Source: Paraburkholderia phytofirmans OLGA172 (lineage in GTDB: Bacteria > Pseudomonadota > Gammaproteobacteria > Burkholderiales > Burkholderiaceae). Taken from it: a stretch of 64,000 nt of DNA. Positions 18,788 through 27,008 of the stretch are shown here, in pieces. Numbering within the stretch: position 1 is the first letter of the stretch; every line of letters begins with the position of its first letter. The notes beneath the pieces are model-generated. The model saw nothing but the letters and a program-made list of their open reading frames with translations. It was not told where the DNA came from and searched no databases. A program made the translations under genes and the position numbers. The stretch is from contig NZ_CP014579.1 in NCBI RefSeq assembly GCF_001634365.1, positions 620,001 through 684,000 of the forward strand, given 5' to 3'.

Positions 18788-19580
18788 TAAGTAGGCCCGA
18801 GGGATTTCACCTCGAGCACCGGGTGACCGGAGGCAGTCACCCGCCCCCGGTTCCCACTGAACGTAGCGTGCGGATTTCCCGCACTACGCTCTTCAGCAGT
18901 TGATTCACAGCACCGCGATAGCTTGCAACGCCCGATAGGGAAGGTGCAGCTTTGGTCGCATTAATGGAAACCGCTTCTTGATCTCCTGGAATGCCTCCCA
19001 GGTAACGCCGCCTGAACGACTCCGACTACTCAGCATCTTGCGCCAGTAACGCTCCACCGCTCTATGTACCTTCTGCAACGCCCGGAAGTTCCCGGCAATG
19101 CCGTAGTACGCATAGTGGCCGCGTAATACCCGATTGAGCTTTTCAGCTTGCTCCCGAATCGATAAATGCCTCACTTGACGCATCAGGTCTTGCAAGCTAG
19201 CCAGACTACGCCGGAGTCGAGACTTTTCCGTGCGCATCCCTATCTTGGAATTGCCTTTCAGGCTGCGCGTGCAGTACAGGGTGAAGCCCAGAAAGTAAAT
19301 CGTCTCTGGACGCCGCTTCCCGTGATGGCTTGCGTACCGTTGGGCAAAACGACCAAATGCAACGAGATTGGTTTTGGTCGGTTCGAGCGCCAGACCAAAT
19401 TTCTCTAATCGTTTGCGCAAGGCATCCTGAACACGAAGTGCATCAGACTGATTTTGGAAACACATTACAAAATCGTCGATATAGCGACCCAGATAAGCCT
19501 CGCCCTGCAGGTGACGCTTGCAGGACCACAACGGTCTGAGAGTATTCCGCAGCATGTGGTAAAGGGACCTATGAGATCTG
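18788..19580 (-). mobile_element. Group II intron 3' portion with truncated reverse transcriptase
   Basis: A minus-strand frame (18905-19555) encodes the second half of a group II intron reverse transcriptase/maturase. The catalytic YIDDF motif is near its N-terminus (LGRYIDDFVMCF), and a maturase region with LRGHYAYYGIAGN follows. The N-terminal reverse transcriptase blocks are missing. Downstream at 18859-18891 is a 33-nt stem-loop of domain V type (GAGCGTAGTGCGG / CCGCACGCTACGTTC on the minus strand). A domain VI-like stem ends near 18788. The 5' half of the intron is absent, so it cannot be autonomous. Confidence 0.85.
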
Positions 19581-19796
19581 TAGGCTCCAGGTCTGATTCA
19601 AAGGTAAGCTCTGTCATCTTCTTCGCCTCTTCCCCGGTAGCCTCAGCCAGGCCGCACCACGGTCCGAACCGCCGGTCGCGTTCAGGAAGGCCAATGCGAG
19701 CAACGCATTTATCTCAGGCAAGGTGGCAGCCTCGTGTGCCAGGCGGATGGTGTCTCTGGCGTGCCGACTGGTACGAATTGCGGCGCACACTGCGTG
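19581..19796. other. Short unassigned spacer between intron remnant and adk
   Basis: About 215 bp lies between the 5' break of the intron remnant and the adk stop. A minus-strand frame reads RDTIRLAHEAATLPEINALL and onwards but has no stop-bounded start and I do not recognise it. It is probably a fragment of a disrupted gene. Confidence 0.3.
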
Positions 19797-20486
19797 TCAA
19801 CGTCTGACTGGGCTGCTGGGCTTCTCTCTCAGCAAGCGAGCGATTGTTTCGCTGATCCCGTCTATGCTGCCGAGGCCATGGATTTTCCGGTACTCAGGCG
19901 GCTTCAGTCCGTTGCACTCGCCCCTTTGAGCCCATTCCTGGTAGTACTGGATCAGCGGCTTCGTCTGTGCAACGTAGATATCAAGGCGCCTTTTCACGGT
20001 TTCTTCCTTGTCGTCGTCGCGTTGGATGAGCGGTTCACCAGTGACATCGTCAAACATATTGTTCGCAGGTGGGTTGAACGTGATGTGATACGTGCGGCCG
20101 GATGCTGGATGCACACGACGCCCACTCATGCGCATGATGATTTCATTGTATGGGACGTCGATTTCCAAAACGTAGTCGACTGCAACGTTTGCTTGCTTCA
20201 TCGCTTCAGCCTGCGGCAAGGTGCGTGGAAAACCGTCGAACAGGTAACCGCTCGCGCAGTCGGGCAGTAGCAGTCGTTCTTTCACAAGATTGAGGATGAG
20301 CGCGTCCGGAACCAACTCGCCCGCATCCATATATCGCTTCGCTTCGACGCCGAGATGTGAGCGGGCAGCAACCGCCGCACGCAGCATGTCACCTGTGGAG
20401 ATTTGCGGGATGCCGAACTTTTGCCTGATGAAGTTTGCCTGTGTACCCTTGCCTGCACCTGGTGCGCCTAAGAGGATCATTCGCAT
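19797..20486 (-). CDS. adk: Adenylate kinase, accessory copy
   Basis: The 229-residue product has the P-loop [10 protein letters not shown] (residues 8-17), GFPRT, the long LID domain with [16 protein letters not shown] and the [13 protein letters not shown] arginine-rich helix. It interconverts ATP + AMP and 2 ADP. A truncated RT and an IS element flank it, so this is probably a second copy beside the housekeeping gene. An IS3-family element is inserted so that only its target repeat separates IS DNA from the ATG at 20486. The native ribosome-binding site AAGG now lies about 1.3 kb upstream, so expression is doubtful. The gene body itself is intact. Confidence 0.88.
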   Translation of the reverse strand: MRMILLGAPGAGKGTQANFIRQKFGIPQISTGDMLRAAVAARSHLGVEAKRYMDAGELVPDALILNLVKERLLLPDCASGYLFDGFPRTLPQAEAMKQANVAVDYVLEIDVPYNEIIMRMSGRRVHPASGRTYHITFNPPANNMFDDVTGEPLIQRDDDKEETVKRRLDIYVAQTKPLIQYYQEWAQRGECNGLKPPEYRKIHGLGSIDGISETIARLLREKPSSPVRR

Positions 20487-20538
20487 ACTGAACCGCCCCG
20501 GATTTGGTGGAGGCTCCAATTTTTGAGAAAATGGAGCT

Positions 20539-20862
20539 ATGAACAAGTCGAACAAATTTTCTGCTGAAGTCCGCGAGCGTGCTGTGCGCATGGTGCAAGA
20601 GCATCGGGGCGAGTATCCCTCGCAGTGGGCAGCGATCGAATCCATCGCCCCCAAGATCGGCTGTACGAGCCAGACGCTGCTGGGATGGGTCAAGCGAGAA
20701 GAAGTTGATAGGGGTGAGCGTGAGGGCGTCACGACGTCGGAACGTGAGCGCCTCAAGGCACTGGAGCGTGAGGTTAAGGAACTGCGCCGTGCCAATGAGA
20801 TCCTGAAGCTGGCGAGCGCATTTTTCGCCCAGGCGGAACTCGACCGCCGCCTGAAGTCCTGA
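20539..20862 (+). CDS. IS3-family transposase OrfA
   Basis: The 107-residue protein has a helix-turn-helix ([20 protein letters not shown]) followed by a leucine-zipper-like coiled coil ([20 protein letters not shown]). This is the DNA-binding half of IS3-family transposases. GGAG precedes the ATG. OrfB continues in another frame from within the last codons, so the active transposase is expected to arise by frameshifting, as is known for the family. Confidence 0.92.
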   Translation: MNKSNKFSAEVRERAVRMVQEHRGEYPSQWAAIESIAPKIGCTSQTLLGWVKREEVDRGEREGVTTSERERLKALEREVKELRRANEILKLASAFFAQAELDRRLKS

Positions 20863-20918
20863 AGGCCTTTATCGATCAGCATCGCGACACCTTCGGGGTC
20901 GAGTCGATCTGCAAGGTC

Positions 20919-21773
20919 TTGCGGATTGCCCCGTCTGGCTATCGGCGTCATGCCGCACAGCTTCGCGATCCGTCGCGGCGCTGTGCCCGAGCGAAACGCG
21001 ATGAGTTTCTGAGTCCGGAAATCAAGCGAGTCTGGCAGGCCAACATGCAGGTCTACGGCGCAGACAAAGTCTGGAAGCAGTTGAACCGGGAGGGTATCGC
21101 GGTGGCACGTTGCACCGTCGAGCGGCTGATGAAGCAACAGGGTTTGCGCGGTGTGAGGCGTGGAAAGCGAGTTCGCACGACGATCCCCGACGTATCGGCT
21201 CCACGCCCGCTCGACCGGGTCAACCGTCAGTTCAAGGCTGACCGGCCGAACCAGCTCTGGGTTTCGGATTTCACGTACGTCTCGACGTGGCAGGGCTGGC
21301 TTTATGTCGCATTTGTGATCGACGTATTTGCTCGGCGCATTGTCGGCTGGCGCGTCAGCTCGTCGATGACCACGGACTTCGTTCTGGATGCACTTGAACA
21401 GGCGCTGTACGCTCGACGGCCGGACAATGACGGAACACTGATCCATCACTCCGATAGAGGTTCGCAATACGTCAGCATTCGCTACAGCGAACGGCTGACC
21501 GAAGCAGGCATCGAGCCGTCGGTTGGCAGCAGGGGCGACAGCTACGATAACGCGCTGGCTGAAACGATCAACGGGCTGTACAAGGCAGAAATGATTCATC
21601 GTCGTGCGCCGTGGAAAACGCGTGAGTCCGTCGAATTGGCGACGCTGGAATGGGTAGCCTGGTTCAACCATCATCGGCTGATGGAACCTCTCGGCTATAT
21701 CCCGCCCGCTGAAGCTGAGGCAAACTACTACCGGCAATTCAGCAATACCATCGCTGTGCCGGCATCAACTTAA
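20919..21773 (+). CDS. IS3-family transposase OrfB (DDE integrase domain)
   Basis: The sequence contains an HTH_21-like region and an rve/DDE integrase core. Catalytic residues are visible in [22 protein letters not shown] and [15 protein letters not shown]. The same frame continues upstream to about 20835 ([20 protein letters not shown]), overlapping the end of orfA, so it is normally made as an OrfAB fusion by frameshift. The TTG at 20919 is only a formal start. No internal stops are present, and the element appears competent. Confidence 0.92.
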   Translation: MRIAPSGYRRHAAQLRDPSRRCARAKRDEFLSPEIKRVWQANMQVYGADKVWKQLNREGIAVARCTVERLMKQQGLRGVRRGKRVRTTIPDVSAPRPLDRVNRQFKADRPNQLWVSDFTYVSTWQGWLYVAFVIDVFARRIVGWRVSSSMTTDFVLDALEQALYARRPDNDGTLIHHSDRGSQYVSIRYSERLTEAGIEPSVGSRGDSYDNALAETINGLYKAEMIHRRAPWKTRESVELATLEWVAWFNHHRLMEPLGYIPPAEAEANYYRQFSNTIAVPAST

Positions 21774-21810
21774 ACCAACCAGCCTCCACGATTCTCGGGG
21801 CGGTTCATAC

Positions 21811-22316
21811 CGTTACCTTGAACTGTTAGGGAAACCTCGTACACCGGAGGGCCACCGCCCGTTGTAACACCGCTCGCGTACCTTACGAGGTGACCATATT
21901 CTCCGGAGAACATGCATCGTTGCAGACCTCAATACAACGCAGTATCAGTCGGCACGAAAGGGCTGCTCTTATCCATCCAGTCGAAATACCCCGAAGACCA
22001 ACTCCAGCATGTACGTTCCTGGATCAGAGGCGGTTTTGGCGCTTTGGTGCCGCTCTGCAGTGTGTCGAAGTTTTGATCCAGCGTGCTATCGTCTGCGGTC
22101 CCAGAAAGGGAGTTTTCAATCATCGTAATATTCTCTCAAGATGAATAGTCTCAATAGGCTGCTACGACAATCCCGTATGACTTTTGAATGGCACCTTGAA
22201 TCTTCCGATCTTGTGCCGTTCAGAGGATTGCGAGCTGCGGTGGTCAAACCGTGCTAGAAAAATAATGACGGTCAGGGGTAGTTGCCCGCATACGGTCAGC
22301 TATTCCTCTTTCTCGA
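21811..22316. promoter_or_regulatory. Displaced adk 5' region and spacer downstream of prpC
   Basis: On the minus strand this sequence originally led into adk; AAGGTAACG just inside 21811 is the old ribosome-binding site. A small minus-strand frame at 21929-22123 (64 codons, starting MIENSLSGTADDSTLDQNFD, with GAGAG upstream) could be a short gene, but I recognise no family. No other gene is supported here. Confidence 0.4.
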
Positions 22317-23483
22317 CTAACGCTTGGCGATCGGGACAAAAGGAAGGTCATCGGGGCCGATATAATTTGCGCTCGGACGAATGATCTTGTTGTCGGTCCG
22401 CTGTTCAACGATATGCGCGGCCCAACCGGCGGTACGCGAGATCACAAATAGTGGCGTAAACATCGCCGTCGGTACGCCCATCATGTGATACGAAACGGCG
22501 CTGAACCAGTCGAGGTTGGGGAACATCTTCTTTGCATCCCACATGACTTGTTCAAGCCGCTCGGCGATGTCGAACATTCTCAAGTTTGACGCTTCCAGCG
22601 ACAGTTCTCTCGCAACGTTCTTGATAACAACGTTGCGCGGATCGGAGATGGTATACACGGGGTGCCCAAAGCCAATGACTACCTCCTTGGCCGCGACACG
22701 CCTCTTGACATCGGCTTCGGCCTCATCCGGAGTTTGATAGCGCGACTGGATCTCGAAGGCTGCTTCGTTTGCGCCACCGTGTTTCGGCCCGCGCAGCGCG
22801 CCGATCGCACCCGTGATCGCCGAGTAGAAATCGGCGCCCGTGCCCGCGATCACGCGGCTTGTGAACGTCGATGCGTTGAATTCGTGCTCCGCGTACAAGT
22901 TCAGCGAGACGTGCATCGCATCGACCCACGACCTTGACGGTTCCACACCATGTAGCAGATGTAAGAAGTGGCCGCCAATTGAATCATCATCGGTTACGAC
23001 TTCGATGCGCTTGCCATTGTGCGAATAGTGATACCAGTACAACAACATCGACCCGAGAGAAGCCATCAGGCGGTCGGCGATATCCTTCGAGCCCGAGATA
23101 TTGTGGTCATCCTTCTCGGGTAGAACCGTGCCGAGGGTCGAGACGCCCGTGCGCATAACATCCATCGGGTGCGCTGCGGCCGGCAGACACTCGAGTACGG
23201 CCTTGACGTTCGCGGGCAGTCCACGCAGTGATTTTAGCTTCGTCTTGTACGCGACGAGCTCAGACAGTGTCGGCAGCTTTTCGTGCACCAACAGGTACGC
23301 TATTTCTTCGAACTCGCATGCGCGCGCGAGGTCAAGAATGTCATAGCCGCGATAGTGAAGATCGTTGCCTGTACGTCCCACTGTGCACAGCGCCGTGTTG
23401 CCGGCGGTTACTCCCGACAGTGCAACCGACTTTTTTGGTTTAAATGTGGCGTTAGCCGACGTATTGCTTTCTGTTTGGCTCAT
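22317..23483 (-). CDS. prpC: 2-Methylcitrate synthase / citrate synthase family
   Basis: The 388-residue protein is a citrate synthase-fold enzyme with the short N-terminus of methylcitrate synthases. [34 protein letters not shown] and [14 protein letters not shown] contain the catalytic histidines and the conserved arginine loop. It condenses propionyl-CoA (or acetyl-CoA) with oxaloacetate. It stands alone here without prpB, acnD or prpR, so it may be an accessory copy or a catabolic partner. I chose the ATG at 23483 (MSQTESNTS), with GGAGACGAG upstream; a longer frame upstream has no family character. Confidence 0.88.
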   Translation of the reverse strand: MSQTESNTSANATFKPKKSVALSGVTAGNTALCTVGRTGNDLHYRGYDILDLARACEFEEIAYLLVHEKLPTLSELVAYKTKLKSLRGLPANVKAVLECLPAAAHPMDVMRTGVSTLGTVLPEKDDHNISGSKDIADRLMASLGSMLLYWYHYSHNGKRIEVVTDDDSIGGHFLHLLHGVEPSRSWVDAMHVSLNLYAEHEFNASTFTSRVIAGTGADFYSAITGAIGALRGPKHGGANEAAFEIQSRYQTPDEAEADVKRRVAAKEVVIGFGHPVYTISDPRNVVIKNVARELSLEASNLRMFDIAERLEQVMWDAKKMFPNLDWFSAVSYHMMGVPTAMFTPLFVISRTAGWAAHIVEQRTDNKIIRPSANYIGPDDLPFVPIAKR

Positions 23484-24016
23484 GATCCACTCGTCTCCGG
23501 TTTGATCGATACTGATTTGCAGCGAACAGAGCACCAATTTCGGTGTCGGACGCATGATTGCCACGAGAATTGCTGAGATCGGCGTGCCTCTGCATCGTCG
23601 GGAGAGCGTCTCTCCGCGCGCCGTCGCCCACCGTCGTATCACGAAAGATCAATGCCGCCGCGTTCGTAGCGCAACTAGGCTCGACCTCTTAGCTCCCAAA
23701 GTCACTCTTGGACAATTGCAAAGACCGGGCCATTCTCGAGAAAATCGGGTAAGTATTTGTTTTATAAGAACTTGATGGACTGGCGAAGCGCGTCGTGTAT
23801 TTCAGTAATGAAATTTCTGTTTCAATTTTGCATCTGGTACGTACATAACCTGAGATGGGGACAAAACCCTAAACGGGAGGAATTTCAGATGAATCCTGTC
23901 ACCGGAATGCATCGGTCTCCCCGACTCTGGGCGGTGAGCATCAGTCGACTACTCCATCTCTTTTTCGAAATGGCCAGTGAATACGAAGGCCGGACCGACC
24001 TACCACATGACCTCAT
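23484..24016. other. prpC upstream region and spacer with a possible small ORF
   Basis: The prpC promoter should lie near 23490-23750. At 23889-24029 there is a 46-codon plus-strand frame (MNPVTGMHRSPRLWAVSISR and on) preceded by a strong GGGAGGA ribosome-binding site. It has one hydrophobic stretch and no family I recognise. It lies directly before the integrase fragment and could be a small gene or the leader of a lost one. Confidence 0.35.
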
Positions 24017-24421
24017 GTGCGCCGAGTGACCTCGGCGCATGGCTCGGGGAATCGGCGCGCCACGGGGGAAGTGCATTGCTTGCCAACGGGCATGGGGGGG
24101 CGACTTAACCCTAATGGCGTCCAAACGCTCCTGACCCAGCACGCAGGTGCTGCCAGCAAGAGATGCCCATCCTTAACCTCTAAGCGGGTGTCGCCACACG
24201 TGCTGACGCACAGCGCGCTGGAGTTACTGCAAGCAGGCGTCGACTCCTCCGTGATCGCGCTGTGGCTCGGACACGAATCAATTGAAACGACGCAGACCTA
24301 CCTGCATGCCCATATCTCACTCAAGGAGGCGGGCTTAGCCAAGCTCAAACCTTACGAGCGGGGCAAATCAACTCGCTTCCGACGGAGCGACCACCTGCTC
24401 GCCTTCCTTGAATCGCTGTGA
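24017..24421 (+). pseudogene. Tyrosine recombinase C-terminal fragment (degenerate)
   Basis: From about 24100 the frame encodes the last third of a tyrosine recombinase, with SPHVLTHSALELLQAGVDSS, VIALWLGHESIETTQTYLH and an ending KLKPYERGKSTRF...LLAFLESL. The second conserved box normally reads H-x-L-R-H; here the arginine position is threonine (HVLTH). The H/W and Tyr motifs remain. With the N-terminal part absent and this residue changed, it should be inactive. It marks a decayed mobile element. Confidence 0.75.
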
Positions 24422-24533
24422 AGCAAAAGACAATGTCGAACAGAACTTGAGCTATGCGCGCTTATCGCAGTCGCAACTGCGCGCGTAGCGAGTCGCCTCG
24501 AGAACCGCAACGCGTAGTCAATGCACCGCATAA

Positions 24534-24665
24534 ACAGCCGAGCGGAACGGCCTCGACTTCGAAGGCTACCTGCGCCACGTCATCGCTCGTATCGCTGAGG
24601 ATCCAGTCGTTGACGAATTGTTGCCATGGGTCGTTGCCGACCTGATCGACGTCGACGCCGCCTGA
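24534..24665 (+). pseudogene. IS66 transposase (TnpC) C-terminal fragment
   Basis: The frame reads NGLDFEGYLRHVIARIAED, then PVVDELLPWVVADLID and a stop at 24663-24665. This matches the C-terminal tail of IS66-family TnpC (LNGxDPExYLRHVLxRIAD...ELLPW). A stop at 24531 closes the frame upstream, so only the tail remains. Confidence 0.65.
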
Positions 24666-24796
24666 ACTCGACACACTGCCTTTAGCTGTTCGATATCAAC
24701 ACGCTTTCACGAACAGTCGTGGGCGGACGGTTACGGAGCACACCCAAGGTTTCCGTACTTTCCTCAAACCAGACTCTAACGGGTTGCCCCCTGAAG

Positions 24797-25374
24797 GTGC
24801 GGCGCGTTCGAGAGGCGTTGCTCTGCCTTATGCGGGCAATTCGCAGCATGTGGGCCGAATGATTTATTGACCGAAATAGATCGGCTTCATGCCGTCACAG
24901 GATGAGGTTGAGCAACTGACACCAGATGCTGACGAACCTGTGGCCGTGCCGCCGACGCCGCTGGTGTCAGCGACGCTCACGGTTGTTTCGCTCTGCTTGG
25001 CTACGCGCGCTTCGGCAGCCTGGATTTCAGCCGGATAGGTTGAGTCATTGCTGGCGCCCGGGTTATATCCGGCCTTTTCGAGCTGGACCAGCTCGGCGCG
25101 CACCTCAGCGCGGGTTTTCGGCGCATTCGACTGAGCAAATGATGTAAGCGGTGCGATAAGCGCTACGGTGATAGCAACTGCTTGAATAAGGGTCTTCATG
25201 ATGGTTTACCTCGACGTTTCGGTTTGCTGCTACGAACAGCCCTGTTCGCAACCAGTGACTACAGTCTAGGTAAGTAAATGCTTAAAATTAAGATGCCTAT
25301 CGGGAAAGCAATTTTCTATTTTTTATGGTAAAGCCCACCAAAATGAAGTGCCGATGGCGGGCCGACTAGATGTG
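24797..25374. repeat. Inverted long repeat, copy A (left arm)
   Basis: This stretch, containing the DUF4148 gene and its upstream region, matches the reverse complement of about 62930-63510 almost base for base. The match resumes after the IS element (26749-26905 versus 62763-62930). It is thus one arm of a duplication whose other arm is about 38 kb away in opposite orientation. Confidence 0.85.
24864..25199 (-). CDS. DUF4148 family small secreted protein
   Basis: The 111-residue protein has a cleavable signal peptide (MKTLIQAVAITVALIAPLTS, then FAQS). The DUF4148 signature follows with KTRAEVRAELVQLEKAGYNP and YPAEIQAAEARVA. The C-terminus SCSTSSCDGMKPIYFGQ has two cysteines that could pair in the periplasm. 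The family is largely restricted to Burkholderiales and its function is unknown. A near-identical paralogue lies at 63097-63444, and both are encoded downstream of a porin on the same strand as that porin. An IS element now separates this copy from its porin. Confidence 0.9.
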   Translation of the reverse strand: MKTLIQAVAITVALIAPLTSFAQSNAPKTRAEVRAELVQLEKAGYNPGASNDSTYPAEIQAAEARVAKQSETTVSVADTSGVGGTATGSSASGVSCSTSSCDGMKPIYFGQ

Positions 25375-25414
25375 TGAGGTTGACCCGGTTCGACGGATAG
25401 ATTTGCAGTTGAGT

Positions 25415-26380
25415 CTAATGCGGTGTGGCACCTCCCGATAAGGTTGAATCGCGGGTTGTCCACGGTCGGGCGGCGGGTCGCCTGTCACGACCACGACGCT
25501 GCCCGGCGGTGGGCAACCCGCGCGGCGATAAGCGTTGATCTTGCGCATGCAGGTTTTCGAACTCGAGCGGCGAACAGTAGCCGATGCTGCTGTGCAGGCG
25601 GCGTAGGTTGTACCAGCTCTCCAGAAACGAGAACAGACGCCGCCGTGCCTGTTCGTGGGTCGCGAAGTGTTCACGACAGAGCAGTTCGGCTTCGAGTGTG
25701 CCAAAGAACGACTCGCACATCGCGTTGTCATAGGCATCGCCGGCCGTGCCCATCGACGGCTGTACGCCTGCTTCGCGGCATCGCCGCCCAAAGGCAATGG
25801 ACGTGTATTGACAGCCCTGATCGGAATGTAGAATCACACCGTCATGGCGTCGTTGCTGCAACGCCATGTCCAGCGCGCGTAACATCAGTTCGGTATACAG
25901 ATGGTTAGACATCGCCCAGCCGATGATGCGACGGCTGAACACATCCAGCACGACCGCCAGATAGAGGAAACCTTCGCCCGTGGGTACATAGGTCGCATCC
26001 GCGACCCACAGCACGTTTGTCGCGTCGGCACTGAAGTGCCGGCGCACCAGATCCGGCGCACGCCGGGCACCTGCGCGTGGCCGTGTGGTGCGCGGCCAGC
26101 GCCGCCGGCTTGCCCCGCACAGACCCGCCATCCGCATGAGGCGCGCCACCCGCTTGCGCCCCACGTGTACGCCTTCGCGCGCGAGCTGCGCATGGATACG
26201 CGGTGCCCCATACGTGCCGCGCGAGCTCGCATGTAGCGTGCGGATGCGCGCGAGCAGTTGCGCATCGCTGCGTGTGTGCATCGCGGGCTCTCGCACCAGC
26301 CACGTGTAATAGCCGCTCGTCGAGACGCCGAGCAGCCGCGCCATCGTGGCGATGGGCCAGCGGACCCGGTTCGCTCTCAT
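25415..26380 (-). CDS. IS3-family transposase OrfB
   Basis: The 321-residue protein has HTH_21-like and rve/DDE domains. Catalytic stretches are WVADATYVPTGEGFLYLAVV, LHSDQGCQYTS and DNAMCESFFGTLEAELL, giving the D, D, E triad. The ATG at 26380 overlaps the orfA stop (ATGA). The C-terminal tail after FENLHAQ is unusually long and proline/arginine-rich; it runs towards the terminal inverted repeat. No internal stop is present. Confidence 0.92.
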   Translation of the reverse strand: MRANRVRWPIATMARLLGVSTSGYYTWLVREPAMHTRSDAQLLARIRTLHASSRGTYGAPRIHAQLAREGVHVGRKRVARLMRMAGLCGASRRRWPRTTRPRAGARRAPDLVRRHFSADATNVLWVADATYVPTGEGFLYLAVVLDVFSRRIIGWAMSNHLYTELMLRALDMALQQRRHDGVILHSDQGCQYTSIAFGRRCREAGVQPSMGTAGDAYDNAMCESFFGTLEAELLCREHFATHEQARRRLFSFLESWYNLRRLHSSIGYCSPLEFENLHAQDQRLSPRGLPTAGQRRGRDRRPAARPWTTRDSTLSGGATPH

Positions 26381-26691
26381 GAATCCGTATCCTTCGGCGA
26401 TACGGCTCCCGTCTCCCGGGCAAACCAGGCCGCTGCGTGAGAGAGTATGTCGCGCTCCATCTTCAGTTGCCGGACTTCACGACGCAACCGTGCGAGCTCC
26501 TGCCGTTCGGCTGTGGTCAGACCGTCATGCCGCACGCCTGTGTCGCGATCAGCCTGCGCCACCCAGTTGTAGATGGTCTGTGCAGTCGGCTCGAACTCCT
26601 TTTCCAGTTCCTCCGGCCTGCGTCCAGCCTTCACCAGCTCGATCATTTGCGCCCGGAATTCCGCCGGGTACGGGGTACGATGCTTGCCCAT
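26377..26691 (-). CDS. IS3-family transposase OrfA
   Basis: Starting from the ATG at 26691 (MGKHRTPYPAEFRAQMIELV), the product has about 104 residues with an HTH_Tnp_1 fold and a coiled-coil end (LARLRREVRQLKMERDIL). AAGGAGGT seven bases upstream decides the start; an in-frame start at 26712 adds seven residues. It provides the DNA-binding half of the transposase encoded with orfB. Confidence 0.92.
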   Translation of the reverse strand: MGKHRTPYPAEFRAQMIELVKAGRRPEELEKEFEPTAQTIYNWVAQADRDTGVRHDGLTTAERQELARLRREVRQLKMERDILSHAAAWFARETGAVSPKDTDS

Positions 26692-26745
26692 AATCGGCAC
26701 CTCCTTCTCCAAAGGATAGATGTCCGTTTTTCTGGGTCAACTTCA

Positions 26746-26905
26746 GTGCGCGTGTCACTACTAGGGCCGGGAGTCTTGAGCAGGAGGCGCGATGGCGAGT
26801 TTGGATTCCCTAGGGGAGCGACGGTCTATTGCGAGGGCGACAACGAGTTGAAATAAGCGCAAGTCAGAGTGCTCGGTTGTCTTGATTGCGCAGTTGATCT
26901 GGTCG
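26746..26905. repeat. Inverted long repeat, copy A (right arm, beyond the IS)
   Basis: After the IS, the sequence continues to match the reverse complement of 62763-62930, for example GAGTCTTGAGC, GGCGAGTTT, GTTGAAATA and GCAGTTGAT in the same order. This shows that the duplication predates the IS insertion. Confidence 0.75.
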
Positions 26906-26932
26906 CAGCCAGCGACGGGAAATGGATAAAGA

Positions 26933-26956
26933 AAGCCCGTCGCGCGCGACGGGCTT
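26933..26956 (-). terminator. Probable terminator of the porin gene
   Basis: A perfect 12-bp inverted repeat (AAGCCCGTCGCG and its complement, abutting) lies about 52 bp after the porin stop. On the minus strand it is followed by the T-rich TCTTTATCC. Confidence 0.65.
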
Positions 26957-27008
26957 CGACAGAACATGTGAAAAGCGCAATATCGCTTTTCTTATCAGCA
27001 GACAAGAA

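Larger units (their letters stand above)
20489..21807 (+). mobile_element. Complete IS3-family insertion sequence
   Basis: The element is about 1319 bp long. Its ends are inverted repeats starting TGAACCGCCCCG, with GTGGAGGCT a little further in at both ends. The direct repeat TAC is present at 20486-20488 and 21808-21810, a 3-bp duplication as expected for IS3 elements. It carries intact orfA and orfB. Insertion occurred exactly between the adk ribosome-binding site and its start codon. Confidence 0.9.
25375..26745 (-). mobile_element. Second IS3-family insertion sequence
   Basis: The element is about 1371 bp, with ends TGAGGTTGACCC and TGAAGTTGACCC as inverted repeats and the direct repeat GTG at 25372-25374 and 26746-26748. 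The boundaries are confirmed by the homologous uninterrupted site at about 62930, where the flanks are joined with a single GTG. It carries intact overlapping orfA and orfB on the minus strand. It differs from the element at 20489. Confidence 0.92.

Noticed and set aside
19797..21737. A 646-residue minus-strand open frame covering adk and the IS
   Set aside because: It is an accidental fusion: the adk frame happens to stay open through the antisense of the transposase genes. Adenylate kinase itself begins at 20486.
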